A stretch of DNA of 42,555 nt from a virus. The stretch lies in the IMG/VR virus record IMGVR_UViG_3300044731_000682, positions 1 through 42,555 of that record. One strand, 5' to 3'. A model generated the notes under the pieces. The model saw only the letters and a program-made list of their open reading frames with translations. It was not told the DNA's origin and did no database searches. Position 1 is the first letter of the stretch, and every line of letters starts with the position of its first letter. Shown one piece after another: positions 13,485 to 20,669 of the stretch. A program made the position numbers and the translations under genes.

Positions 13485-13885
13485 GCAGCGACCTGAATAC
13501 GATTTCCGTGACCGGCCGGTGTACGCGTGACGCGGAGGTGCGTGACACGAAGAACGGTGACCGCGTGTGCAACGTCGCGATTGCCGTCAACGGCTTCAAG
13601 AAGGACGAGCCGCCCGTCTACTTTGACCTCGTGATCTGGGGCAAAAAGTCGGGCGTTGCGCCCTACTTGAAGAAGGGCACGCCGGTCGGCGTCACGGGCC
13701 GTTTCAGCTTGCGTCAGTTTGAGAAGCGCGACGGCACGCGCGGCGCTGCGCCTGAGATCACGGTCACGGAAATTGCGCTCGTCGGCGGCAAGCGCGAGGC
13801 CAGCGACGGCCCCATCGTGGAGCGGCGCGGGAAGCCTGCGGCGAGCAACTGGGACAGCGGCGGCGACGATGACCTGCCGTTCTGA
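13481..13885 (+). CDS. ssb: Single-stranded DNA-binding protein
   Basis: This 134-residue SSB binds and protects single-stranded DNA in replication and recombination. The OB-fold runs over about residues 5-105 (NTISVTGRCTRDAEVRDTKN, then YFDLVIWGKK and VGVTGRFSLRQFE). The tail is short and acidic and ends in DDDLPF, the standard SSB tip that recruits partner proteins. It overlaps the RecT-like gene (ATGA). The DNA coding its last residues is duplicated at 14265-14294. Confidence 0.93.
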   Translation: MSSDLNTISVTGRCTRDAEVRDTKNGDRVCNVAIAVNGFKKDEPPVYFDLVIWGKKSGVAPYLKKGTPVGVTGRFSLRQFEKRDGTRGAAPEITVTEIALVGGKREASDGPIVERRGKPAASNWDSGGDDDLPF

Positions 13886-13888
13886 CGA
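13859..13888 (+). repeat. Direct repeat, left copy (SSB 3' end)
   Basis: These 30 bases, which code the SSB tip and stop, recur at 14265-14294 with two mismatches. In the right copy the same frame would still read GGNDDLPF and stop, so it is a remnant of an SSB end. The two copies bound a segment of about 406 bp. Confidence 0.85.
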
Positions 13889-14062
13889 AATACGGCAATG
13901 AAAGCTACTAAACGCGACCCGCGCGACATGGATTTCATGGAGCGACACAGACTTGGAATCATTCTTACGGAGAATGATCGCTTCAATGCCGGTCTTCCGA
14001 TGAACGAAGTCGGAACATCAATCGTTGCCGGTTTGGTCACTATTACTCACAAAGGGAAAATC
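13886..14062. other. AT-richer intergenic segment with inverted repeat
   Basis: This 177-base stretch after SSB is less GC-rich than its surroundings. A frame from ATG 13898 runs into the next gene but lacks a ribosome binding site. The clear element is ATCATTCT (13958-13965) facing AGAATGAT (13971-13978) across TACGG, a perfect 8-bp hairpin or operator. I see no good promoter. An origin or protein-binding site is possible. Confidence 0.5.
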
Positions 14063-14263
14063 ATGTCCGATAAATCCGAGAAACAGGTTTCCATCCGCCT
14101 CCCCGAGTCCGCCCTGGCGCGCGCGGAGGCGCTCGTCGGCGTGCTCGCCGCGCTGCCCGAATACGCGGCGTTCCGCATTGAACGCGCCGTCGTCCTGCGC
14201 ATCGCCGTCCTGCGCGGCCTCGCCGAGCTCGAACGCGAGCATCATCGGAATATGACGGAATGA
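14063..14263 (+). CDS. Small ribbon-helix-helix-like protein
   Basis: This 66-residue protein begins MSDKSEKQVSIRLPESALAR. The pattern of a short strand (KQVSIRLPE) followed by two helices resembles ribbon-helix-helix DNA-binding proteins. The start at 14063 has AAAGGGA 8 nt upstream. An in-frame ATG at 13898 would give 121 residues, but its extra part has no matching ribosome site. The whole gene lies inside the segment bounded by the SSB-end repeats. It ends in ATGA overlap with the next gene. Confidence 0.7.
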   Translation: MSDKSEKQVSIRLPESALARAEALVGVLAALPEYAAFRIERAVVLRIAVLRGLAELEREHHRNMTE

Positions 14264-14508
14264 CGGCGGCAACGATGACCTGCCGTTTTGACGACGCCGA
14301 GCAGCTTGCGCTGGCGCAGCAGCACAACGCTGCGCTGGCGCGGACGCTGTACGCGGCAACCGTCGAGCGCGACGCACTGCGCGCGGAGCTTGAGGCCGCA
14401 CGCGCTGCGCTGGGAGCGGCGTGGTGCGGCGGCACGCTCGCAGAGGGCATCACGCGGAAGTGCGCATGGTTGGAAAGCTTGATCAATGATGTAGAGAAAT
14501 TGCAATAA
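14260..14508 (+). CDS. Small coiled-coil protein
   Basis: This 82-residue protein starts at ATG 14260 by ATGA overlap. Its first codons run through the right copy of the SSB-end repeat in a different frame, so its start was made by that duplication. The middle (ARTLYAATVERDALRAELEA and following) is a clear coiled coil, and two Cys lie near the end. Function unknown. Confidence 0.7.
   Translation: MTAATMTCRFDDAEQLALAQQHNAALARTLYAATVERDALRAELEAARAALGAAWCGGTLAEGITRKCAWLESLINDVEKLQ
14265..14294 (+). repeat. Direct repeat, right copy (SSB 3' end)
   Basis: This is the right-hand copy of the SSB 3' end, differing from 13859-13888 at two positions. Here it is read in another frame, as part of the coiled-coil gene at 14260. 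Confidence 0.85.
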
Positions 14509-14535
14509 CAACACGAGTCGAATTAGGAGACGCAC

Positions 14536-15387
14536 ATGGAACAGTGGAAGCCCGGTAATTACGGTTGGCTGTCGACGTCGGTTCTTGAAAACACCTCCCT
14601 TACGGCATACGACAAAATCGTCTTGACGTTCGTGCGGACGTTTTCAGAAATACAGCGAAAGAAGCCAATTGGCGACGCGCAGCAGAATCGCATCGTTGAA
14701 CTTCCTCCCTCGAGCATCACGTCGCAGATGTGCGGGCTTCCCGAGACGACGACGCACGATGCCCTGCATCGGCTTGCACACCAAGGGTTTGTGAAGCTGC
14801 ATGAAAAGCTGTCGCGGCGACGTCGCGTGGAAATCTTGCCCGTGGCGCTTGTCGCGCCGTCGCTTCGGTTCGATTGGATGATCTGCTCACGCCACGATAT
14901 CAAGCCGGTTGATCGCATCGTCTTGATGGATGTTTGTGAATGGGCGAGTAGCGATCGCAATCCCACACCGGGGCGCGACTCTCGAAACGTGCACAGCATT
15001 GCAGCGCGTTGCGGAATTGACGTTCGTTCCGTACAGGTTGCGATTTTGCATTTGTCTCGTGATGGGTTTATCCGACTCCAATTGACCAACCATTTCGAAG
15101 CCCGCATCCCGTGCGAGCCTATGGCTGAGCGTACTGTCGCGCCGCCGCAGGCTCCGAAGCTGTTTCAGCCGCCTCCTGATTTGCTGGACGAAGATGCGCC
15201 AGAGCTTCAGCTGTCGTTGGACACGACGAAGCGCCCGCAAGATGCGACGGCCTCGACGCGCGAGAAGCAACTCGAGCAACGTGTCGCAGAACTTGAGCAG
15301 CAACTTGCGGCGAAAGCGCGCATCCAGCAGCTCGCGCGTCGCGTCGCAGAGCTTGAGCAACAGCTTGCGTCGGAAGAGCAGCCATGA
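14536..15387 (+). CDS. Replication-initiator-like protein
   Basis: This 283-residue protein begins MEQWKPGNYGWLSTSVLEN, with AGGAG upstream. It appears to hold two winged helix-turn-helix domains. The first (about 22-105) contains LPPSSITSQMCGLPETTTHD and a basic wing (LSRRRRVEIL). The second (about 125-190) contains VHSIAARCGIDVRSVQVAIL. The layout recalls phage O-type or plasmid replication proteins that bind origin repeats. The C-terminal 60 residues form a coiled coil with a 20-residue internal duplication (RVAELEQQLA twice). Initiator function is inference from layout and from the SSB/RecT context. Confidence 0.65.
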   Translation: MEQWKPGNYGWLSTSVLENTSLTAYDKIVLTFVRTFSEIQRKKPIGDAQQNRIVELPPSSITSQMCGLPETTTHDALHRLAHQGFVKLHEKLSRRRRVEILPVALVAPSLRFDWMICSRHDIKPVDRIVLMDVCEWASSDRNPTPGRDSRNVHSIAARCGIDVRSVQVAILHLSRDGFIRLQLTNHFEARIPCEPMAERTVAPPQAPKLFQPPPDLLDEDAPELQLSLDTTKRPQDATASTREKQLEQRVAELEQQLAAKARIQQLARRVAELEQQLASEEQP

Positions 15388-15857
15388 GCGACGACGATAT
15401 CCACTCATGCGGGCCAACGTGCAGCCGCGAGGCGTGCGCGAAAGCGCGGCAGGACGCGCACGCGCTAATCGTCAAGCACGGCACCCATAGCGGCGCGGTC
15501 TACGAGACGCTGTACGCGGTGCAGCACGGCGACCTCGACCTCGAGGAAGCGTCGCGCGTCATCGACGCCATCTGCGACGCGCGCGTGGGAGGCATGGCTG
15601 CGGACCAAGCGCTCGTCGTGCGCGCCATGCGCGACGGGCGCTCGACCATTCACTGGCGCGCGGACGAGACGGCGGCGACGGCGCTTATCCGCGAGCGCGA
15701 CTTGCTGGCGGTAAAGGTCGAGGAGCTGCACGCGCGGATGCGACTCGTAGAGGCTGTTACGCAGCGCGGACCGCGCTACGTCGATATGCACCTTGAGGCT
15801 ACCGCTGACAGCGTGATCGACGAGGTTCGTGCTGCGCTGCGTGGTGATGGTCTGTGA
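15384..15857 (+). CDS. Hypothetical protein with N-terminal Cys cluster
   Basis: This 157-residue protein starts by ATGA overlap with the upstream gene. The N-terminus has CGPTCSREAC, preceded by His (about 8-18), a possible zinc site. The rest is helical, with a long charged helix near the end (TALIRERDLLAVKVEELHAR). No domain is recognised. It continues the rightward operon. Confidence 0.75.
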   Translation: MSDDDIHSCGPTCSREACAKARQDAHALIVKHGTHSGAVYETLYAVQHGDLDLEEASRVIDAICDARVGGMAADQALVVRAMRDGRSTIHWRADETAATALIRERDLLAVKVEELHARMRLVEAVTQRGPRYVDMHLEATADSVIDEVRAALRGDGL

Positions 15858-16165
15858 CGTCCGCTGACGTGCGCCGCGTCGCGATCGGCGTGCTCGCCGT
15901 CGCGCTGCGCGAGCAGAAGGCCCGCGTCGCTGCACTGCGCGCCGAGCACGGGCGCACGTCGCGGCAGGCTAAACAGGCCGTGCTGCGGCTCGATGAAATG
16001 CGCGAGGCGTACGAAGCGCAGAGCGGCGAGCAGTCCACCGAGCGCACGGCGAGGATGCTGCTGGGCGAACTCGTGCGCGCGATCGATAGCGGCGAGGACA
16101 CCGCGAGTACGCTGTGGATTGCGCGCGATTACCTTGGAAGGGAGCAGCCTAATGACCGAGCGTGA
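15854..16165 (+). CDS. Coiled-coil hypothetical protein
   Basis: This 103-residue protein starts at GTG 15854, overlapping the previous stop (GTGA). It is helical and charged (LREQKARVAALRAEHGRTSR), probably a coiled coil. It overlaps the next gene by 14 nt. Function unknown. Confidence 0.75.
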   Translation: MTSADVRRVAIGVLAVALREQKARVAALRAEHGRTSRQAKQAVLRLDEMREAYEAQSGEQSTERTARMLLGELVRAIDSGEDTASTLWIARDYLGREQPNDRA

Positions 16166-16379
16166 CCAGATTGCCGAACTCATCCAGCAGCTTGGCCTCG
16201 TGCGCGCAGAGCTGCGTCGCTGCGAAGTGCAGCGCGACGACACGGCGACGACGCTGCGCCGCGTGCAGGCCGAGCTGCGGCAGGCGCTCGACGGGCGCGA
16301 GCGGGAGTATCACCGCGCCGAGGAAGCGCTCGAGCAGGCCGCAGCGCTGCGCGACCAGTTGGCGAAGCTGTCGCCCTGA
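16152..16379 (+). CDS. Coiled-coil hypothetical protein, last rightward gene
   Basis: This 75-residue protein has the strong ribosome site GGAAGGGAG, 7 nt before the ATG. It is one long predicted coiled coil (DQIAELIQQLGLVRAELRRC and onward) with regular Leu and Glu/Arg spacing. It is the last gene before the convergent terminator. Function unknown. Confidence 0.75.
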   Translation: MTERDQIAELIQQLGLVRAELRRCEVQRDDTATTLRRVQAELRQALDGREREYHRAEEALEQAAALRDQLAKLSP

Positions 16380-16391
16380 CGGAAAACGAAA

Positions 16392-16431
16392 TGCCCCGCG
16401 CCTCCAGCCCGAAGGCCGGAAGCGCGGGGCA
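16392..16431. terminator. Convergent terminator hairpin
   Basis: TGCCCCGCGC (16392-16401) and GCGCGGGGCA (16422-16431) form a perfect 10-bp stem between the converging rightward and leftward blocks. On the minus strand it is followed by TTTCGTTTTCC, a fair T-rich tract, so it best serves the leftward late genes. Its position suggests that it also slows transcription from the other side. The rest of 16380-16470 holds no gene. Confidence 0.75.
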
Positions 16432-16470
16432 CACGGGCGCGGCGAGGAGGCTACCGACGCCGAGGGGAGA

Positions 16471-16773
16471 CTAGAGCGCGGCGATGGTGATGAGCATCGA
16501 GCCTGCGAGTGTGCGTGCTGGCGTGGCGTCCGTGGTGATCACGACGCTAGCGAGCCACGACTCGCCGACGCGCCCGCCTGAGAGCCACACCGTCGCCGTC
16601 GAGCCGCTGTTGCTGGGCGCGCGTGCGCCGGTGCCGATCGCGAGGTCGCTGCCTGTCGCCGCGCCCTCAGTGGTTCGCGTGACCGTCCACGTCGCGGAGG
16701 CGATGGCCTCGCCGCTGGCAAGCTCGAACACGAGCGAGTAGTCGAGCACGTCGTCAGAGAACTTCGTCGTCAT
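16471..16773 (-). CDS. Phage fibre-tail adaptor-like protein
   Basis: This 100-residue protein begins MTTKFSDDVLDYSLVFELAS. The sequence DDVLDYSLVFELASGEAIAS, then ATWTV, STATVWLSGGRVGE and SVVITT matches the pattern I recall for the small Ig-like proteins called fibre-tail adaptors (short beta-strands with a WLSGG turn). It is the last gene of the leftward late block, next to the repeat-containing fibre-like protein, which fits a role in attaching tail fibres. It overlaps the upstream stop (ATGA). Confidence 0.65.
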   Translation of the reverse strand: MTTKFSDDVLDYSLVFELASGEAIASATWTVTRTTEGAATGSDLAIGTGARAPSNSGSTATVWLSGGRVGESWLASVVITTDATPARTLAGSMLITIAAL

Positions 16774-17600
16774 GCGGCCCTCGTCGTGATGCGGCTGGGC
16801 CGCGCTGTGGTGGCGATGCGGGTAGGTGCCGGCACGTCTGCTGCGCGAGGCTGCGCGGGCACCTCGTCGGCGCGGACCTCGATGACGGCGTCCATGATGC
16901 GCGGCGGCGACGGTACGCGGCGCGTGCGCTCAGCCGAGGGCACGAAGGGCACGTTGGACGCCAGCAGCTCGAGCGCGCCCAGCGTGACGCCGACCTCGCC
17001 GCGCGTCGTCTGCTGAGCGGTCGCCGTCGCGGTGAGCGTGCCGAGCACTACGTCGAGCGTGCCGATCGGGTCGACGCGTGCCGTAGACGCTACCGTCAGA
17101 TCGCCAAGCGTGACGTCGGCCGTTGCCGCCACGAGGACGCCGCCTGCTGCGCTCGCAGTCGCGGCCCCGAGCGTCGCAGTGGCCGCTCCGTCCACGCGGA
17201 CTGTAGCGGCGCTGGCGAGCGTGGCAGCGCCGAGCGTGACGGTCAGCGCGCCAGCGACGCGCACGGCAGCGGCGCTGCTGACGGTCAGCGTGCCGAGCGT
17301 GACGGTCAGTGTGCCCGTCGCACTTGGCGTTGCGACGGTGCCCGTGCTCGAGACGGTCGCCGCGCCCAGCGTCGCGGTCAGGTCGCCGTCGACCAGCACC
17401 GTACCGGCCGACGACGACGTCAGCGCGTCGAGCGTGATCGATGCATCGCCATCGACGCGGACGGTGCCGTCAGCGCTCGACGTGAGCGCGCCGAGCGTCG
17501 TCGTCAGCGTGCCGGTGATTCCGGGTGCAGCGTCCCCGAGGCCGAAGACCTCGATGCTACCAAGGAGGCCGACGAGGCTGCGGTCGAGTGACGTCGCCAT
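16770..17600 (-). CDS. Fibre-like protein of about nine beta repeats
   Basis: This 276-residue protein is built mostly of about nine units of around 21 residues with the pattern GTLTVTLGALTVSSxATVRV, followed by a short turn (DG, AG or TG). The units span about residues 28-215. Such regular TLG-A/T-L-T units suggest a beta-solenoid or stacked strands, as in tail fibres and surface-exposed virion proteins. The C-terminal 60 residues are Pro/Arg-rich and different. One copy of the same motif occurs in the tail protein at 22712-23476. A repeat of this kind could gain or lose units by recombination. Confidence 0.7.
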   Translation of the reverse strand: MATSLDRSLVGLLGSIEVFGLGDAAPGITGTLTTTLGALTSSADGTVRVDGDASITLDALTSSSAGTVLVDGDLTATLGAATVSSTGTVATPSATGTLTVTLGTLTVSSAAAVRVAGALTVTLGAATLASAATVRVDGAATATLGAATASAAGGVLVAATADVTLGDLTVASTARVDPIGTLDVVLGTLTATATAQQTTRGEVGVTLGALELLASNVPFVPSAERTRRVPSPPRIMDAVIEVRADEVPAQPRAADVPAPTRIATTARPSRITTRAA

Positions 17601-17613
17601 CGTCTACCTCCGC

Positions 17614-18411
17614 TCAGCCGTTGACGACTTGGAAGTCCACGTCGGGCAAACCCGACGACGTGCTGTCGGCCGCGACCATCACGTAAAACGCGGAGTCCTC
17701 ATAGACCTGCAACAGCGCGCCGACGTCAATCACTGACTGACGATCGAGGCCGTTGGCGATAGGCACGCGGCCCTCCGCGAGACGCCGCAGCACCATCACG
17801 TTGAAGGTACCGACAGTCGCCGTGCTGCCCTGCACGTTGGTGATGAGTTGTACGCCGGAGTCGCCGCTTTGCAGCGGCAGCTGCCAGCAGCGGCCGACCG
17901 TCTGTGCAGCACCGATGCCGACAGCGCCAGTCGTGCGAGAGCCGGTGCCGCCTTGGTTGGTGTAGGTGACGTTGACGGCTTGGTTGCCTGTCGCCGCCGT
18001 TACTTGCTCACACCAAATCTCGAGGCCCGCGTAGTTGGTACCGGGCACTCGGCCGGAAAACGAGGGTTGTGCCGTGAGCGCGGTGTTCGCGTTGAACGCA
18101 TACGCGCCCGAAAGGAACAAGCGGTCGAACACCGCGATACGGCACGCGACGGTGCTGCCGAATGAAACGCGCCCAAGATATCCCGACGCGCCGCCGCCAA
18201 ATGCGTTGATGAGCGGGTAACCCGCAGTCGCGTCAGTCGGCACGACACCGGCCGCCGTCGACGTGCCCGCAAGCACGCCCGCGCCGGGCTGGCCTGCAAG
18301 GTCGATGAGCGAAAACCAGCCGTTGGCGACCGTCGTACGCGTGGCCGTCTTGTTCCAGCGCACGCGCTGTTTGGTCGCGCCGATGAGGCCGTCGAGAGTC
18401 GTGATCGCCAT
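17614..18411 (-). CDS. Putative virion protein
   Basis: This 265-residue protein begins MAITTLDGLIGATKQRVRWN. It is rich in Gly, Thr, Ala and Ser, with alternating hydrophobic strands (for example GYLGRVSFGSTVACRIAVFD and GTFNVMVLRRLAEGRVPIAN), typical of tail or fibre structural proteins. No enzyme motif is seen. It sits between the small zinc-knuckle gene and the repeat protein. Confidence 0.65.
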   Translation of the reverse strand: MAITTLDGLIGATKQRVRWNKTATRTTVANGWFSLIDLAGQPGAGVLAGTSTAAGVVPTDATAGYPLINAFGGGASGYLGRVSFGSTVACRIAVFDRLFLSGAYAFNANTALTAQPSFSGRVPGTNYAGLEIWCEQVTAATGNQAVNVTYTNQGGTGSRTTGAVGIGAAQTVGRCWQLPLQSGDSGVQLITNVQGSTATVGTFNVMVLRRLAEGRVPIANGLDRQSVIDVGALLQVYEDSAFYVMVAADSTSSGLPDVDFQVVNG

Positions 18412-18414
18412 GGT

Positions 18415-18558
18415 CTAGCCCTCGCTCGCGGGAATGGGGTCGTCTTCGCTCTCGCTGGGCCAGCCAATGCCCGAGTTGTCGTGGCCGCGCCCCTCGCAGA
18501 GCGCGCATTGCGTCTCCGCAGGATGCTGACCCGTGCCGTGGCAGTCGGCGCAGCGCAT
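18415..18558 (-). CDS. Tiny double zinc-knuckle protein
   Basis: This 47-residue protein has two DnaJ-like motifs: CADCHGTG (about 3-10) and CALCEGRG (about 18-25), that is CxxCxGxG twice. An acidic tail follows (SESEDDPIPASEG). The start shares a base with the upstream stop (TGATG) and the stop lies 3 nt before the next start. The protein would bind one zinc. A chaperone-like or assembly role is conceivable but not shown. Confidence 0.65.
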   Translation of the reverse strand: MRCADCHGTGQHPAETQCALCEGRGHDNSGIGWPSESEDDPIPASEG

Positions 18559-18965
18559 CAGGAATTTGCGTCGGTGAGCGTGAAGGTCGTGATCGACACG
18601 GCCTGACCGCTGGCGATGCTGGTATTGTCTAGCGTCATATCACCGCCGCCACCCGTCGCGGTTACGGTTCCTTGGATACCGCACGTCGTGCCATCGCTCG
18701 CGTACACGCGAAAGTGCGCGGCGGTGCCGGTGTTGTCGGCGGTGAGGTCTTCCCAAGTCCCGCTCTTCGACTTGCTGCCGCTCGATGCCGCAGCCATCCA
18801 GTCCGTGGGCAGATTCAGCGTCGCGAGCACGGTGCCGCTGTCAGCGGTCGCGCAGTTGGCGGGCGCAGCGCCGGTGCGGATCTTGAGCACGGCACTGGTG
18901 CCGATAGACGTCTCGATAGCGTCGAGGCGCGCGTTGCGAACTGCGACAGAAAGTTGGACAGCCAT
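18558..18965 (-). CDS. Conserved phage structural-type protein
   Basis: This 135-residue protein begins MAVQLSVAVRNARLDAIETS. Segments such as IGTSAVLKIRTGAAPANCAT, then LPTDWMAAAS and GTVTATGGGGDMTLDN followed by SIASGQAV, are familiar to me from a widespread phage family of unknown function located among tail genes. It is beta-rich and probably a minor virion component. It is coupled to the zinc-knuckle gene downstream. Confidence 0.75.
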   Translation of the reverse strand: MAVQLSVAVRNARLDAIETSIGTSAVLKIRTGAAPANCATADSGTVLATLNLPTDWMAAASSGSKSKSGTWEDLTADNTGTAAHFRVYASDGTTCGIQGTVTATGGGGDMTLDNTSIASGQAVSITTFTLTDANS

Positions 18966-18977
18966 GATGAATCCTCC

Positions 18978-19574
18978 TCAGATTTTCCAGCGCTCGCGCA
19001 ATGCGCGCATAACCAAACCGCCCGAGTCGACCTTACCAGCGCTCAGGTGCGCGTGCTCGAGGTGCCCCGCGAAAGTGCTCTGCACACCGGGCGTCATCAC
19101 CTGCGGCTCAGTTCCGGCGCACGCGCGCGGGATGCCGTAGTCGGCGCTGAGCTGCTCCGCGAGCGCGATGATGGACGCGTACTGCGGCGGCAAGAAATCG
19201 AGGCCTGCGACGTGCCTCCCGTGCACGCGACACGCGATACGCGGGCGTGGGCGCGCTGGCGATGCGGGCTGCGTGCCCTTGCTAACGATCTCGACGCCGA
19301 TGGTCCATTCGTTGGCGAGGCCCGCGTGGTACGTGACCGTCGACACGGGGTCCGCGCACTGGACGACGCGGCCATCCGGGTCGATCACGTAATGCACCGA
19401 CAGCTTGCGATTGCGCAGCGTCGTGCACACGGCCTCCGCAGGACGCTCGCCCGCGGTCCAGTGCCAGACCACCGCGCGCGGTGGGCGCTTGCGACGGCGG
19501 CAGCCCTCGCCCGGCGGCTCCCACCAGCAGCGCGGCGTCAGCGTGCGCCCATCGACCGGATCGAACGTCGTCAT
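18978..19574 (-). CDS. N-acetylmuramoyl-L-alanine amidase (endolysin)
   Basis: This 198-residue endolysin is of the amidase_2 (PGRP-like zinc amidase) type, which cuts between muramic acid and the peptide stem. The first zinc ligand is in AVVWHWTAGE, the fold continues in LSVHYVIDPDGRVVQCAD and WTIGVEIVSKG, and later ligands lie in GHLEHAHLSAGKVDSGG. No signal peptide is seen, so it would need the holin. The start at 19574 follows GAGAGGGCG and overlaps the upstream stop (ATGA). Confidence 0.9.
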   Translation of the reverse strand: MTTFDPVDGRTLTPRCWWEPPGEGCRRRKRPPRAVVWHWTAGERPAEAVCTTLRNRKLSVHYVIDPDGRVVQCADPVSTVTYHAGLANEWTIGVEIVSKGTQPASPARPRPRIACRVHGRHVAGLDFLPPQYASIIALAEQLSADYGIPRACAGTEPQVMTPGVQSTFAGHLEHAHLSAGKVDSGGLVMRALRERWKI

Positions 19575-19732
19575 CGTTTCGCCCTCTCGTCTAGCCAGCC
19601 GACCACGGCCGTCGCGCGCGACCACACGCGAGACGCGCAGCCGTCGTGCCCGAGTGTGTATAGCGCGCCGCGCAGCATCAGCGCGTGCTCGAGGACCAGC
19701 GTGCTCGCCAGCCTCACCAGCTGCTGCCTCAC
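19571..19732 (-). CDS. Small lysis-cassette protein
   Basis: This 53-residue protein begins at a GTG (19732) that overlaps the upstream stop (GTGA), and it ends in ATGA overlap with the endolysin start. The sequence MRQQLVRLASTLVLEHALML is an amphipathic helix, and the rest (WSRATAVVGWLDERAKR) is another. It has no clear transmembrane segment. The exact coupling on both sides supports it as real. Function unknown. Confidence 0.6.
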   Translation of the reverse strand: MRQQLVRLASTLVLEHALMLRGALYTLGHDGCASRVWSRATAVVGWLDERAKR

Positions 19733-19890
19733 GACGCCGTCCAGAAGCGCCGTGCGGCATCCTCAAGCTCGCGCATCAGCTCCTGCTCGCGCGCCCGCGC
19801 CACGTCGGCCTTACGTGCCCGCACGAGCGCCACAGCAGCCCGCAGGAGCGCGTCACGCGCCTCGTCCAGCGTAGGACGCGGGTCACTCAT
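19729..19890 (-). CDS. Small coiled-coil lysis-cassette protein
   Basis: This 53-residue protein begins MSDPRPTLDEARDALLRAAV. It is a single charged helix (VRARKADVARAREQELMREL) likely to form a coiled coil. The start at 19890 overlaps the upstream gene by 8 nt and the stop overlaps the next GTG. Function unknown. Confidence 0.65.
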   Translation of the reverse strand: MSDPRPTLDEARDALLRAAVALVRARKADVARAREQELMRELEDAARRFWTAS

Positions 19891-20146
19891 CAGACGCGCC
19901 GAAACGGGCTGCTATGCGCGCGGCTGCGGCTGCGTCCTGCGCGGCGACGTCGTCCTCGATGTCCACGACGCGCCGGATAGCGTCGACGATCTGCGTCCGC
20001 GTGCGGCCCGTCTGCGAGAGACGAGCGGCGACCCCGAGCGCCGCGTGCAGAATGGCGGCGACGTCGCGCGGATGACCAGCTGGCAGCGCGAAGGTGGCGC
20101 TCTGCGACACGCTCGACAGCGACGCAAGGATTTCACTCAGCGACAT
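19883..20146 (-). CDS. Hypothetical protein in lysis cassette
   Basis: This 87-residue protein begins MSLSEILASLSSVSQSATFA, with GGAGGCG 3 nt before the ATG. It is helical and acidic at the end (IRRVVDIEDDVAAQDAAAAA). It overlaps the lipoprotein gene upstream by 14 nt. No domain is recognised. Confidence 0.65.
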   Translation of the reverse strand: MSLSEILASLSSVSQSATFALPAGHPRDVAAILHAALGVAARLSQTGRTRTQIVDAIRRVVDIEDDVAAQDAAAAARIAARFGASDE

Positions 20147-20669
20147 CGGCGCCTCCTGCGAGCACAGCCACGGACAACAGCATCGCCGGTGGCGCGGGCA
20201 CGTCGAGCGCCAGCGCACGGCCCGTCTCGGCCCACGCCTGCCACGCCACGACGACGCGCGCGGCGATGCGCGCCCACCGCGCCGGGTCGTCCACGTCGCC
20301 AGCGGCCGCGAGGACGAGCACGTCCACGTATGCGTCGTGCGCGAGGCGCAGCGCGTCGTATGCGAGCACAGCGGACTCGTAGCGCTCGCGCACGACCTCG
20401 ACGCCCTGCTCCGCGACCTCGCGCGTCGGCGCGGCATCGATGGCCTCGTGCAGCGCGCGCTCGCGATGCTCGAGCAGCTCTGCGCCCGCGGCCGTGATCG
20501 CCTCGCCAGTCGCGTCGGCGACGCCCGCGTGCACCTGGAGCGCCGACGCACCGCAGCCGCCCGACAGGCACGCCGCGAGCGTCAGGCCCGCCATCGCGAG
20601 CAGCCACGCGAAGCCTGCGACGATGCCAGCCTTGCGCTGAAACTCAGCGCTCCGCAGCGTGGCTGTCAT
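20133..20669 (-). CDS. Lipoprotein, possible outer spanin
   Basis: This 178-residue protein has a basic start, a hydrophobic segment (IVAGFAWLLAMAGLTL) and then LAAC, a good lipobox at about residues 31-34, with another Cys shortly after. The mature part is helical and acidic (AAGAELLEHRERALHEAIDA and onward). Together with the adjacent coiled-coil membrane protein (20875-21225) it could be the outer half of a two-part spanin that fuses inner and outer membranes. It is longer than typical outer spanins, so another secreted role is possible. The start overlaps the holin-like stop (ATGA). Confidence 0.65.
   Translation of the reverse strand: MTATLRSAEFQRKAGIVAGFAWLLAMAGLTLAACLSGGCGASALQVHAGVADATGEAITAAGAELLEHRERALHEAIDAAPTREVAEQGVEVVRERYESAVLAYDALRLAHDAYVDVLVLAAAGDVDDPARWARIAARVVVAWQAWAETGRALALDVPAPPAMLLSVAVLAGGADVAE

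Noticed and set aside
18672-19874. 400-residue plus-strand open frame
   Set aside because: It lies antisense to the amidase and a conserved tail-region gene, is Arg/Ala-rich as expected from reading GC-rich DNA in reverse, and has no ribosome site.
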